Assembly (NCBI GenBank): GCA_914767715.1
Contig: OU612067.1
Span: forward strand, 14,327,001 to 14,391,000
Direction: 5' to 3'
DNA: 64,000 nt
From: Membranipora membranacea
Taxonomy: Eukaryota; Bryozoa; Gymnolaemata; Cheilostomatida; Membraniporidae
Shown: positions 1-10,199 of the stretch, piece by piece
How the letters are laid out: the number at the start of each line of letters is the position of its first letter
Numbering within the stretch: the first letter of the stretch is position 1
Notes under the pieces: generated by a model
What the model was told of the DNA's origin: nothing
The model's input: only the letters and a program-made list of their open reading frames with translations
Databases searched by the model: none
Translations under genes and position numbers: made by a program

Positions 1-1247
1 GTCAGCCGATCAAAACAAAACACAAGCACATGGGTCCATTTATAAAGGTACAATAATAGTGATACATGAGCAGATAACACCACACAAGCAATATCCAACA
101 TCACCAATAACGCAGACAAGGCTTCATTGTTGGCCTGAATCCCAGGCTACCAGTGTGCACCAATTCAGCTTCTTATTTCTCAGCACAGACTTAGGAAAAC
201 CACTAACTGGGCCTTCCACCGTTGAGATTGCAAGAAAAATCATATTATTTATTTGATGCAAATGAATTATAATTTTCAGATCGTTGGCGGGAGTATTGTG
301 TCTAGAGGCTAAAGTAACCTTATAGGAAGTTAATTAAATGTTGGTTAAAAACGTTATTTAAATTCTTAAGAATGGGCAGCAACATAATGGGTGCCATAGG
401 GGCTAGGCCACCAATATCTGCGGCAATTTCCTCTCAGTTTGTAGGCAGGTCGTAGCACACAAACATGTCCCAGTAGTCAGTGGGCTGCATTGGGATTCAA
501 TTCAAACCCACGCCTTTCAACAACTTTTGCAGGCTGAGGGACGCGCTCTAACTAGCTGAGCCACCTCCTAGTCCTTAACAGTGTGTAACTCATTAGTTCT
601 AGGGTAAAGATAATTTTAAAGTTTTACTGGGAGTTGCACTGTTGACATTTAACTAAAAACCTGTTCTGTTATTACTCGATCGATATTGTGCTGTATTATT
701 AAATCTACAATCCTCTAACACAAGGGTCAATAATATATCACCTCACAACTTCAAAGAATTATTTATTTAGTCTGAGCGCTTGGGGTGCAGGTAAATTTTA
801 GCTTTGCAAGGTTTGTTTTGCTCGGCTCAAGTTTGAAAACCTAGTGATAGAAAACCACCTGTAACAATAACTTGAGCACACACCTCCCGATTTAAACCTA
901 TGATCAAGTTTAACAAACAAGAAACAAGCAAGCAAAGTCTACTCACTTCTAATACCAACATCAAACTTATCGACAGTAAGTGATATGCTTGCTATGATGT
1001 ATTGATAGGCTTAATAAATCTAAATCCTTCACCGAGTCAAAATGCAAACACATTACTAGAACAACATCAAAATAAAAAACAATTTAGTAAACACAATGTT
1101 TAGTTAGCTCGGGCACCTAAAAACATAACTTGGTCTCTTTATCACAGAAAGTGCATGTAATGGATGATAACTCATATTATTGAGAGAAATACGGACGGCT
1201 GTTTGACAGATCTAAAAATAATCAGATGCAAGACAACACCGACAAAT
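1..1247. other. Non-coding segment 3' of the U1 GST gene
   Basis: This stretch lies downstream of the GST stop codon. It contains a tRNA-derived SINE-like segment (about 415-580) and otherwise AT-rich sequence without a recognisable gene. Short open frames here have no domain or splice support. The same stretch recurs at 10260-11507, 20244-21491, 30239-31485 and 46410-47656. Confidence 0.7.
415..580 (-). mobile_element. tRNA-derived SINE-like segment
   Basis: On the minus strand the sequence reads GTGGCTCAGCTAGTTAGAGCG (positions about 566-546), an RNA polymerase III A-box of tRNA type, followed about 50 nt later by a degenerate B-box (GGGTTTGAATTGAATCCC, about 510-492) and an unrelated body. 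No aminoacyl stem closes, so it is not a working tRNA gene. Equivalent copies lie in U2-U5 at the matching offsets. The 3' limit is estimated. Confidence 0.5.
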
Positions 1248-3946
1248 TTACAAATTGGAGTCGGGTCGACCGGCGAGGTATTTCTTTACACGCGGATCTG
1301 CCTCAAACTTGGCCGACCATTGTTTAGCGAAAGGAGTTACGCTCATCACATCTGGTGTGGCTAGTTTAGCGAAGTCCATACCGCACCATAACCATACATC
1401 AGCAAGACCAATCTGCAAAATTAAAAAATGTTGTCTGCATAATTCTTCTGCATGCAGAGAGGCGTGAATCTAAGAAAATTCTGATATGCACTGGAAGAAT
1501 TGGAGAAAATTTTTTGCATTCACTTGCTTTAGTAATATAGGTGAAGCAATCATATCCCTTTTGCACTGTGGGTCAGAATATGGAAAACATAATCAAGGGA
1601 CTAATAACTGGTTTGTGGCGATGTGTAGTGACACATTGTGCATATCAAACCATTATATTTGGCATGAGCATTTGTTACCATAGAACTTGCCCTGGGTAAA
1701 CAGGCCAAATAACACATAATACAAAACTTCATAAGTACTTCACATTTGTCCTGATCCATACCTCAGGCCAATTTGTAGAAATTATCTATCAATTGCCACC
1801 CGTCTTATATGTAATAGCAGTTAACAAGAATTCGGACACAAAATTGATCCGCCCAAAGAATTCTGGCCAATGTACACTACAGTACGAAAACACTTTGACT
1901 ATGACCCAGGTACTGTATTCTATTGATTAGCAGAGATATGTAAAAGTTGTCTTACCTCGTTTCCGAAAAGAAATTTCTTAGATCCGCAACTTTTTGATAG
2001 CTTCTCAGCCAAGTTAAGGGCGGTGACCCATCTCTGTTTGGCTTTCTCCAAGACTTCGTCCTTGTTTTCTGGCTCTGGGACAGACTTGAACACCATCCAA
2101 GCGTAGATATGTGGAACGGCGTAGGAGTTCATTACATCCTGAGCTGTCTCGAGCACCATATCGTGTAAAGTCTCTTCCCATGGGGTCTTTCCAGCCATAC
2201 CTGTGAAAGGTTGATTAAACGTTTATTAAACGTTGATTAAAGGTTGATTAAATGTTGATTCAAGGTTGATTCAAGGTTGATTCAAGGTTGATTCAAGGTT
2301 GATTCAAGGTTGATTAAAATTAAGTTAATTAAATTAAAATTAAAGGTAGGGAACATGAGTTATAACAAACCTCATGATCGCTGTGTAGTGGTTAGAAGTT
2401 CTGTTTGAATCAAGTAGCATCATTTGTTGTGACATTGGCGCACTGTATTAGCAACCTTTTTTTTGGCAACCTTTTTTTTAGCTGCATGACGAGGTTAGCA
2501 CTGTATACCTATGTCACAAGCGTTACTCCACACTCAAGGCAAATTCATTCATCTTTTCGGGGACTAGAAAGTTATGAATCGAATGAGAAGGATGTGCAGC
2601 CTTGAAAATATACCAAAAACTACGGTGTAAGCTGGGGGGTCTTTCAATTAGAAACAGCCAAAATCGCAATATTATCGCTCACTCACTGAGTGAGCGATAC
2701 CTGCTAGGGGTCTCGCTTTCAGATCGCTCAGTCACTTGATGGAACTATATACATTCTGAGTGAGCGATTTGGGAGCGATTTTCTCTAATTGAAACACCAA
2801 TTGAGTGATAATTTTGAGCGATGTGATAGTGATGTGATAGTGATAACTTGCTTTAGTAAAGGATCACTCTTTCTAATTGAAAGACCCCCCAGGTTAATTC
2901 AAACTTCATAATTCAAAATTCCTTTTAAGGAAAATTGGTCCCTTCAGCCAGATCTCAATGCATTCTAATATCACTTAATTCAGACTCTGCTTAATAAGAA
3001 CACATTTTTTTTTCCCCAGAGGTTAGAATTAAGTATACGGCGCTGTATATTATTAAGCTAACTGTATGGGAAAACCTTTAGGAAACCCAATGAGAAAACT
3101 ACTCAAGTAAGTGGCCAATCAAATCGTACTCAGTTTAATCTAAGAAGAGTACAAGGAGAATTGAACCCACCAAATTTCTTGGCGACGTGTCTGGCGATGA
3201 CGTTGGAGCAGCAGATGAGACCATCACTAGTTGTTAATGTGGGCAGCTGACCCAATGGCTGAGCTGTAAATAAGAAGAGTAAAATTATAAGTCAAATGTA
3301 AAATATGGTTAAAACTTTCCAATTTATCTCAAATCAGCAATAATTCATCTTCATTATTTCAAAAACATGTCATCTATGACGAGGGTAAAAGCACAGCCAG
3401 CCCTTAAAAGCGTTCGGGATGGCTATCGCGGCCGTAGGCGGTCGTTGGACCGCCTACGGCCGCGATCGCCATCCCGAACGCTTTTAAGGGCTGGCTGTGG
3501 GTAAAGCTGTGGCTTTTTGATTTTACCAGTTTTCTTCTTTTTTGGGTCACAATAACAGGTGATCAAATAAAAAGTTAACTTAAAACAAAGAATATTGTAG
3601 CTACTATTACTTCTTATACAGTTATTGATAAACGTTATCCAAAAATACTAAAGATAGATAAAGATAAAGATAAGGCTAATTGGAGGTTGTTGGAGTTGTC
3701 TGGTCTTGAGACAGAACCCAAAGATAGCTTATTTTCTTAGAAATGATTTAGATTGCCAAATAAAGTATTAAAGCAGAAAAATTGATTTCACAGATACTTA
3801 CATGGCTTCATCTCAGCCCATTGCTCGAAGGTGACTCGCTTGTCCTCCATCTTCTTGCCGGCGATGGCGTACAGCATACGAGTGGCCTCACCACGAGCTC
3901 GGATACCGAAGTACAGAAGGGAATCATCTCCTTTCTTGCCAGCCAT
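1248..3946 (-). CDS. Sigma-class glutathione S-transferase, U1 copy
   Basis: A soluble GST-fold enzyme expected to conjugate glutathione to electrophiles or, as in prostaglandin D synthases of this class, to isomerise endogenous substrates. Four coding exons on the minus strand: 3802-3946, 3171-3263, 1956-2200 and 1248-1412. All introns are GT-AG, phases agree, and the product is 215 aa, normal for the family. The N-terminal thioredoxin-like domain shows LLYFGIRARGEATR with the presumed catalytic Tyr12, then GQLPTL (53-58, with the cis-Pro) and SDG near 61-63. The usual Gln-Ser of the glutathione site appears as Cys-Ser (67-68). Exons 3-4 encode the helical C-terminal domain, ending in FEADPRVKKYLAGRP. 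No signal peptide is present. The start is the ATG at 3946, opening MAGKKGDD. It is divergent from the peptide gene at 7679. Class is judged from motifs only. Confidence 0.9.
2209..2318. repeat. 11-bp minisatellite in GST intron 2
   Basis: Tandem GGTTGATTCAA-type units directly next to the acceptor of exon 3. The number of perfect GATTCAA units differs: five in U1, seven in U2 (about 12469-12595), six in U3 (about 22453-22547) and five in U5 (about 48618-48725). On the transcribed strand it reads as repeated TTGAATCAACC and forms the sequence just upstream of the splice acceptor, where branch point and pyrimidine tract normally sit. Confidence 0.85.
2634..2890. mobile_element. MITE with GGGG-TCTTTCAATTAGA inverted termini, unique to U1
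   Basis: About 257 bp starting GGGGGGTCTTTCAATTAGAA and ending with the reverse complement (TTCTAATTGAAAGACCCCCC). It sits in GST intron 2 of U1, whereas U2, U3 and U5 have an uninterrupted site at the same place, giving a clean empty-site comparison. The interior contains repeated GAGTGAGCGAT motifs. No protein is encoded. The target duplication is ambiguous because the ends merge with flanking G and C runs. A diverged relative lies at 58054-58259 in the opposite orientation. Confidence 0.85.
3392..3499. repeat. Near-perfect 108-nt hairpin in GST intron 1 (U1)
   Basis: Two 52-nt arms with one mismatch and a 4-nt loop (GTTG, 3444-3447). The tips read CACAGCC...GGCTGTG and the core is GC-rich, unlike the AT-rich intron. 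It is flanked by direct repeats of GGTAAAAG (intact in U3 and U5, one A lost on the right in U1 and U2), which looks like an 8-bp target duplication as produced by hAT-type elements. As RNA it would form an unusually stable stem in the GST pre-mRNA. Confidence 0.85.
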
Positions 3947-4070
3947 TTTATTTCAGTGGTTTTGCTGTTTAAAATATAATAAGATTGATTTAGGATATAT
4001 CCTCAGCCCGCTAGCATTTTAGTACTCGAAATTCGCTGTGCATAACAGGCGAACAGCGAAATCATATCTG

Positions 4071-4176
4071 GAGCTCTAGTCTAAGTGCTCAGACAGCTGC
4101 AATGTGAGTGTTTGATAACGTAATGTTGCTAACTCGCTTTGCAGCCGTCTGAGCACTTAGACTACTAGAGGAGCTC
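4071..4176. repeat. Inverted repeat upstream of the GST start (U1)
   Basis: Arms of about 32 nt (TAGTCTAAGTGCTCAGAC is shared exactly, then a purine change and GCTGCAA), with outer GAGCTC on both sides and a 6-nt bulge in the right arm. The spacer is about 36 nt. It begins 125 bp upstream of the GST ATG on the transcribed side. It could be a small foldback element, a promoter element or a transcribed hairpin. A shorter stem (TTCGCTGT/ACAGCGAA, 4032-4060) lies just inside it. Confidence 0.75.
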
Positions 4177-5312
4177 ATGAGATGAATCAGAATGTGCACA
4201 ACACATCACATCCTGATGCTCCTTGTTTACTTGCAGTGCAGTAGGAATCAAATTCAAATTCTGCTATTTGGTTATTGTTGTGCAGAGCTTTTCAACAAGA
4301 CGCAACACGGGAAAATCATTGTGCCGTCATCAGATAATCATCTCTTTACATCCTAGTTTGAATATCAAGGCTAATCCATTACTTCCACCCTTCCCATCAT
4401 CAAAACACCTCAGAAACTCAAGCTAATCACAGTCTAGATCATGGCTGGGCAACCTTTTATTGAAAAAGGCCACATTTTACGCAGGCTCAACTCAAAAGGC
4501 CGCAGCATATCTTCCAGGGATAAAATTGGAACTGGAGTAACAATTTTGGCACTTCTATTTTGTAAAAACTGCAGTATGTTGCAAGAAACATCAACCAAGC
4601 AGATATACCGGTTTATCTAATCTTCAGGAGTTTTGTGATGTCGTTTTACCTCATGATTTTATTGTGTACATATATGTTTTATGTGTATGACAAAGGGCAG
4701 GATGTGTGTGGGAGGGGTGCTGTAGTTTCCTCCCAGGAGCCAAAGTGTAAAAAAGTGGCGATTGGGAAAAATTAATTTCGCGCAGCGTAAAAATAATTTT
4801 GACGCCCTGTTATAATTTTGGTCTGACAGCGCCTGCCCTCCTGCAACAGGGGAAATCTTTTGCAAATGGTTGTGAAATGAATGCATAATGCCGGAGTAAT
4901 TGTGACAAATTGTAACACTTTCGTCCAAAATTTTGCAGTTTTGCAAAAAATAATAATTACTATTATGTTAGAGAACTTTGTAATTTTTAATATGCCAATG
5001 TCACTGTTTTGTGTCATTTCGAAAGAAAAACAACTTGAAAAAGTCATTGGCATTCGGCAAATCATCATATTATGATGATTTTGTGTAGAGTGGCTAGGGA
5101 CGCTTGGCTCCATGCATGATACAGAATGGCCACTACTTTGAAATATCTTGGACTTACAGAATGCTATGCATACTTGTTTCTCAACATAATGAAAGAGGAA
5201 TCAAAATTAATGTGTGATAAATCTTACAGGTGTAAGGCCACAATTAGGCCGCAAAAGATTACCTATTAGGTCGCACTGGCAAAAAGGCTGCAGGTTGCCC
5301 ACAGCTGGCGTC

Positions 5313-5691
5313 GATCATTGTATCCTGACGTTGATAAAAGTCACAAGAATAGATATTTTTATGACATTTTATGTAATCATTTTCAATTGGCTTGATTAGC
5401 CCTTGGAACTTGGCAAAAATTGTGCAGTGTCATCTAACATAGATATTTGAAGCTCAAATGGCCTAGATCATTGTATTCTGACGTTGATAAAAGTCACAAG
5501 AATAGATATTTTTATGACATTTTATGTAATCATTTTCAATTGGTTTGATTAGCCCTTGGACCTTGGCAAAAATTGTGCAGTGTCATCTAACATAGATATT
5601 TGAAGCTCAAATGGCGTAGATCATTGTATTCTGACATTGATAAAAGTCACAAGAGTAGATATTTTTATGACATTTTATGTAATCATTTGTA
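5313..5691. repeat. 153-bp tandem repeat, about 2.5 copies
   Basis: The motif beginning GATCATTGTA recurs at 5313, 5466 and 5619, a period of 153 bp. U2 (15299-15677) and U3 (25290-25668) have the same 2.5 copies; U4 has about 1.5 (41612-41833). It is non-coding. Confidence 0.85.
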
Positions 5692-7595
5692 AAAATTGAC
5701 TGCTTTTTCCATGACACTTCGTCCCTGACACCAAATTTAATTGCATTTGATAGAGCTAGATTTTAATTTATCTTGTTTTGTAATAGGAACTACTATTTCT
5801 GGATTCACTTTTCTTAGGAAATATGAGGCAAGTTTTTGTTAACCAAATAAGGTTAGCAAATGCAGTTTTACAGCGGTGATCAAGGGAGGTCACTCTGAAA
5901 AATATAACATAACATACATATAATACATACAATATAATCATTCATAGTCATAAAGAATATTCTCATGAAATATACCAATAACTATATTGTATTATTTTTT
6001 GTTTACATAACAGTTTTGACACATATAAAGCAGTCAACGAAGTACTTTATGCACACAAATCAACACCAGACAAGTTTTACATCCTCTGTTGTGTGCTTTT
6101 TCCTGATAGAGAGTTTGAGTGTGACAGAGTAATGAGTCATGTTACAATCCTTATAACATTTGGGCTCACATGTTCCAGATTGTCTCCCATTTTACCAGCA
6201 ATTGAGAATATTTATCTCTACAGTAACAAACCTTCCTGCAGGCCTTCCTGCGCCCCTGTTGCCCTCCCACCCCCGAGCCCCCCGAGCCCCTGTTGCACCC
6301 TCATTGCAACATAATACTACCAACACAACCCTTGCCCCGCCACTTTACAAGTCATAGGTACAGCCCTGCTGCAGATCGTCATCATAGAAATACATCTTGT
6401 TATGCAAGGTTTGTCCTGCTTACTTGAGTATCGTTCCATTACTGCATTTATATAAAGAAGGGGCCCAGTATTTGTGGTGATTGATTTAAGGTAAGGCCAC
6501 ACGTTCTCATGCAAATTTCTGCTTCTTCTTGCAAATATAATTTCGTACTAATGTCAACCTGCCACACATGATTCTCATCTCCGAAAATTGTATGAGCGCA
6601 ATCCTTCTGCGCTAATACGAACCATTCCCCAACAGTGATATGAAATAAAAAGATTTATACCAAGGAGAAGCTGTTACTCGTTGTTTATACCAACCGCCCA
6701 GTGATTCAGCTTCTATGTATGCCTCAACCATCTCCTAATAATTGTTTCAATTTGATACTCATAATTCACTGTATCCCTTCCCCTCTTACTCCAGGTCCAA
6801 AATTGAATGAGAAACTCTACATATTGATCATCCACTCCATCTTTTTACCAAAGTTGTGTTTGCATAGATATGACCTTGACTTTTCAATCAAAACGGGCAG
6901 CCACTCAGATAGCATTTTGTGAAAATTTATACTATCTGGTTACGTACATTGTTAACATACAGCGTTCCACAAATTGTGGAAATCCCAATCCGAACGACAG
7001 TTTACATGAAATTTACTCCTAATTGTGAGAAAACAACCCCATATGACTTCACTTTAAGACAGATTTTTCTTTTGGTTTTACTAACAAGAAAATTCAGTGA
7101 CAAGTTTATGACATGGCAGCCTAGAACCCTAAATGTTTCAACTGTGGCTTAAGATGTTTGCTATTGAATTGTGTTAAATGCAGATGAGAAGTCCCAAAAG
7201 TAAACATCACATATTGCATACGAGGCATTCTGGTCTATAACGTAAGTGACACTTTCAGGACCTGTATTGGGTAAACTGGCTTGCTCTGTATGCAACTATT
7301 GCCATGGGTAGTGGTTAGTGATATATTGCTATAGAAGAATTTGGAAAGACGCATCGTGATGGTGTGACGTGTTTCAATTCCTTATTTTGCCAGACAGTTG
7401 TGGTTTCCCACAGTTTTACAAGTTTGGCAAGCATTCATTATTCCCTCCATAATAATCAAAATATGATTTTTCCCAGAATAACAATAATAACTAGCTTTAT
7501 CAACAGTGATCATAACAAAATGAATACAACCCTGAAGTTAATTAATGGATATTCAATAGTTAACATTTGGTCTTGTGATGGGGGATCTTGTGCAC

Positions 7596-7603
7596 TATAT
7601 AAG
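7596..7603 (+). promoter_or_regulatory. TATA box of peptide gene, U1
   Basis: TATATAAG 76 bp before the coding ATG. Transcription starting 25-30 bp downstream would give a short leader of about 50 nt. The same motif precedes the peptide gene in every unit that has one. Confidence 0.7.
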
Positions 7604-7678
7604 CTGGTTCTGCAGGCTCAACACAGTCATCATCTAAATCAGCAGTCGAGCAGATAGACATAATTCAGCTTCTTCACA

Positions 7679-8274
7679 ATGGCACGATTCATATTGGTGG
7701 TTATTGCTTGCCTGTTCATGGCCGCTGTTGGTGAGAATACTTTAATTAGTTATAGTTATTGTAATATGACGACTACAGTATTTATTCATGTGAACTATGT
7801 TCTGTTTATCGTTTAAGAATATTTCAAACTATTTAAAATGTGATTTTCTCAATAAATAATTGTAAATTGATAATACAAAAAGAAGAAATCTCAGACTTTG
7901 AGATAACAAAGTCAAGAACTAGTTGAGAATTTAAACAAAATTGCAAGCGTGACATGAAACAATTCATGATCGTTTAAATGCTAATTAAAATCTTTTAATT
8001 TTTTCAGTTGATGCTGTCTTCGTCACAGAAAAATTCTGCAGGAGTTTGAACCCTGAGGGTTTTGAACAGTGCGTGCAAACTAAAGACTGCGTCGGCTACG
8101 GCACCCGCAATAAATACTGCTGTACTGATTGCAAATTTAATACTTGTATGCCTGATGATGAATGTTGGTCCGACGGTAAGTATTTTAAAGTTTCAATTTT
8201 TTTTATCTCCATATGTTGCCCATTCAGCAGATTACAACTATGAAGATTTGCTCAAACCGAAAGTATATACCTAA
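7679..8274 (+). CDS. Secreted cysteine-rich peptide, U1 copy
   Basis: Three coding exons: 7679-7730, 8008-8175 and 8228-8274, giving 88 aa. Exon 1 encodes a hydrophobic signal peptide starting MARFILVVIACLFMAAV. A plausible cleavage follows Val-Asp-Ala20. The mature part has eight cysteines (28, 39, 45, 55, 56, 59, 64, 70), spaced C-x10-C-x5-C-x9-CC-x2-C-x4-C-x5-C, then an acidic/aromatic tail ending in KPKVYT. Eight cysteines allow four disulfides. The last intron ends in CAGCAG, a tandem acceptor, so two isoforms differing by one residue (Ala-Asp versus Asp after Asp73) are possible. A TATA box lies 76 bp before the end of the 5' leader. I do not recognise the family; three cysteines before and three after the CC pair do not fit a WAP domain. 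It could be antimicrobial, signalling, structural or venom-like; none is shown. Confidence 0.82.
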
Positions 8275-8326
8275 TGGTCTAATATGTGACTGATTCTAGG
8301 GCTATATGGTTTCAGAATTTCGATAG

Positions 8327-8346
8327 TCTAGACTCTAGAGTCTAGA
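8327..8346. repeat. Perfect 20-nt palindrome downstream of the peptide gene
   Basis: TCTAGACTCTAGAGTCTAGA is its own reverse complement, about 53 bp after the stop codon. It is present in every unit with a peptide gene (for example about 18314-18333). It might act as a transcript-end structure, but nothing else supports a role. Confidence 0.8.
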
Positions 8347-8789
8347 GTGTCTTAAGAACGTTGTCTCCAATTGATTAAGTTACGTTGTGTCCAATTATTA
8401 AGTACGCTGTGTCTAATTATGAACAAAAGGATATTATTTTTTGTTTCTTAATCTTTGTAATTTAATATAATTCTGACTCTCTGGAATAACTGATGACTCC
8501 CTCTCTTTTATTTCCATGAGTCAGATCTCTTTGTTGATTACAATTTAGAAGGGGGGGGGGGGGCGTCGGACAAAAGGGGTGGCAAAAGTCTATCTTGGTC
8601 TCTGTCAGCAACAACCCTTTATTAAATTGATGGAAGATGACCTCTTAGGCAAGATGCAAAGAATGTTTTTGACCCAGTAAATCTTAAAGCTTCAGCTGTG
8701 TTCAAAGGCAATCACAAAGTTCCCATGCATTGATTGGAACTCAAAATGTAGCGAATCCCTCACCATTTGAAATGGGATGCTTGAAAAAA

Positions 8790-8880
8790 ATTCAAAAAGG
8801 TCTACCGCAGTCGGGAATTGAACCAGTCTTTGATGCTATCCACTGTGCTCGGCCCTAATCGAACGAAGGAACACAAACCA
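8790..8880 (-). mobile_element. Second tRNA-derived SINE-like segment
   Basis: On the minus strand there is an A-box-like GCACAGTGGATAGCAT and a B-box-like GGTTCAATTCC, closer together than in a real tRNA. No cloverleaf closes. Equivalents are present in U2, U3 and U4. Limits are approximate. Confidence 0.4.
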
Positions 8881-9349
8881 ATACGCAACTAAATTGAACC
8901 CATGCTTTTGCCATGATTCCATAGCTCCTCAAGTTGATGTGAACACAATGAATGGCAACTTAGTGAATGTCAAAGGTTGCTGACGCATGTAAAATTAGAC
9001 TGAGAACTTCAAAACAATACCAAACAATATGATAGCGACACTGTGACTTAAATTAAATGATTTACACCAGGACTTATGATAGCATCAAAGTAGAGAACTG
9101 CTTTCTTAGCTTTGTCAAATTCACTAAAGTATATTTTTATTTGTGTCTTATAGGTAGTTGATACATCCGCCATCACCAGAACGGACAAGCTGCGCAAGTA
9201 CTTCACTATGCCCTTCTGACCTATGAATATGACGAATTCCTTTGAACACATCATTTTCTATCATAATCTTAGCTACAAAACAATAAAACTTCATCAAAGA
9301 ACCCACAGTGATTTCATTTATGAGCTCTTGAAGTTGTAATGAGTACAAG

Positions 9350-9416
9350 TGCTGCCCCGGCAGGGGGGCGTCAGATGTGGGGGCACGAGTCTAGGGGGCT
9401 CAGACTAGCTACACAG
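9350..9416 (+). repeat. G-rich dispersed repeat (array copy)
   Basis: Contains GGCAGGGGGGCGTCAGA, then a CACGAGTCTAGGGGGCTCAG segment and CTAG. Related stretches occur in every unit carrying this part and outside the array at about 51237-51296, 51690-51745 and, on the opposite strand, 52806-52872, so it is a dispersed family rather than a unit-specific feature. Confidence 0.55.
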
Positions 9417-10199
9417 TCATGATGACAGACCATTTGATTGAAAACCGCATCATGAGTAATTGTTGAAGTGCGTTTTTTCAGGTTAGTCATTATTGTCGAG
9501 CATGTGCTGGGGTATCCAGCAGTACGGTCATAACCTTGCCATAATGCCTGGTCAAAATACCATCAGGACAAAATGCGCAGAGAGCATGATATGCCAATGA
9601 AAAAAAATCCAGGAAATATACCAAGGCCCAAATAAACTTTCGTTAAAACACCAGTTGTTGCAACAGTCAAGAGCCCAGTGGAATCAAAGTCAGGTTGGAC
9701 ATAACACCATTTGGGACAACAAGCCACATCCAGCGTTTAGTCAACATAGGTTTATGACTGTCAGTTTCTAAGTGACAGTAACAGTGACAAAGACTGTCAT
9801 TTTATAGTCTGAGTTTACATCCAAATTGCAATAATACTAACTGTAAGAGACAGAGCACGTATTAGATCCATATTTGTAGGGTCGGATTATCGCCTACCCA
9901 GTATACATGTGTATTATATATATCACGATGATTTACAAATTAATGAGTATGGTAAGGGATACTGGTGAATTTGAAATAGTCTTTGTTAAAGCCCCAAATA
10001 ATATAATGTAGAAACCCACCCAATAGGCCTACCAAGATTATTCACAGGCTATTGTTTTGGAATCGGCCAAGCCATAGATGGACATGTCGGGTAAATAAAT
10101 TTGACTAATTTTATGTGCCTTTTTACGCCCTATCAGGCCTGTCAAAGAGATCAACACTCTTGTATGACAATCCAGTTCATGTAGGGTCTTCATGATGGT

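Larger units (their letters stand above)
3947..7595. other. Divergent intergenic region between GST and peptide genes (U1)
   Basis: About 3.65 kb separate the GST start (minus) and the peptide TATA box (plus), so it must contain both promoters. Visible structure: the inverted repeat at 4071-4176, an 8-bp-stem hairpin at 4032-4060, a palindrome near 5056-5079, a 153-bp tandem repeat at 5313-5691 and a C-rich tract at about 6236-6300. I find no convincing exon: the short frames on both strands lack domains and some differ in length between units. Counterparts: 13933-17582, 23924-27572 and, partial, 41347-43744. Confidence 0.7.

Noticed and set aside
491-572. Functional tRNA gene
   Set aside because: Only A- and B-box-like sequences are present; acceptor and anticodon stems do not form, so it is better read as a SINE-like segment.
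6093-6357. Proline-rich open frames in the GST/peptide intergenic region
   Set aside because: The proline content comes from a C-rich tract read in two frames; no start context, domain or splice sites support translation.
8046-8243. WAP (four-disulfide core) domain in the peptide
   Set aside because: Eight cysteines and a CC pair are suggestive, but WAP domains have four cysteines before the pair and two after, while this one has three and three.
9048-9348. Two overlapping minus-strand open frames present in each unit
   Set aside because: Part of the sequence is related to the foldback element at 60944-61050, and recent duplication alone explains why the frames are open in all copies.
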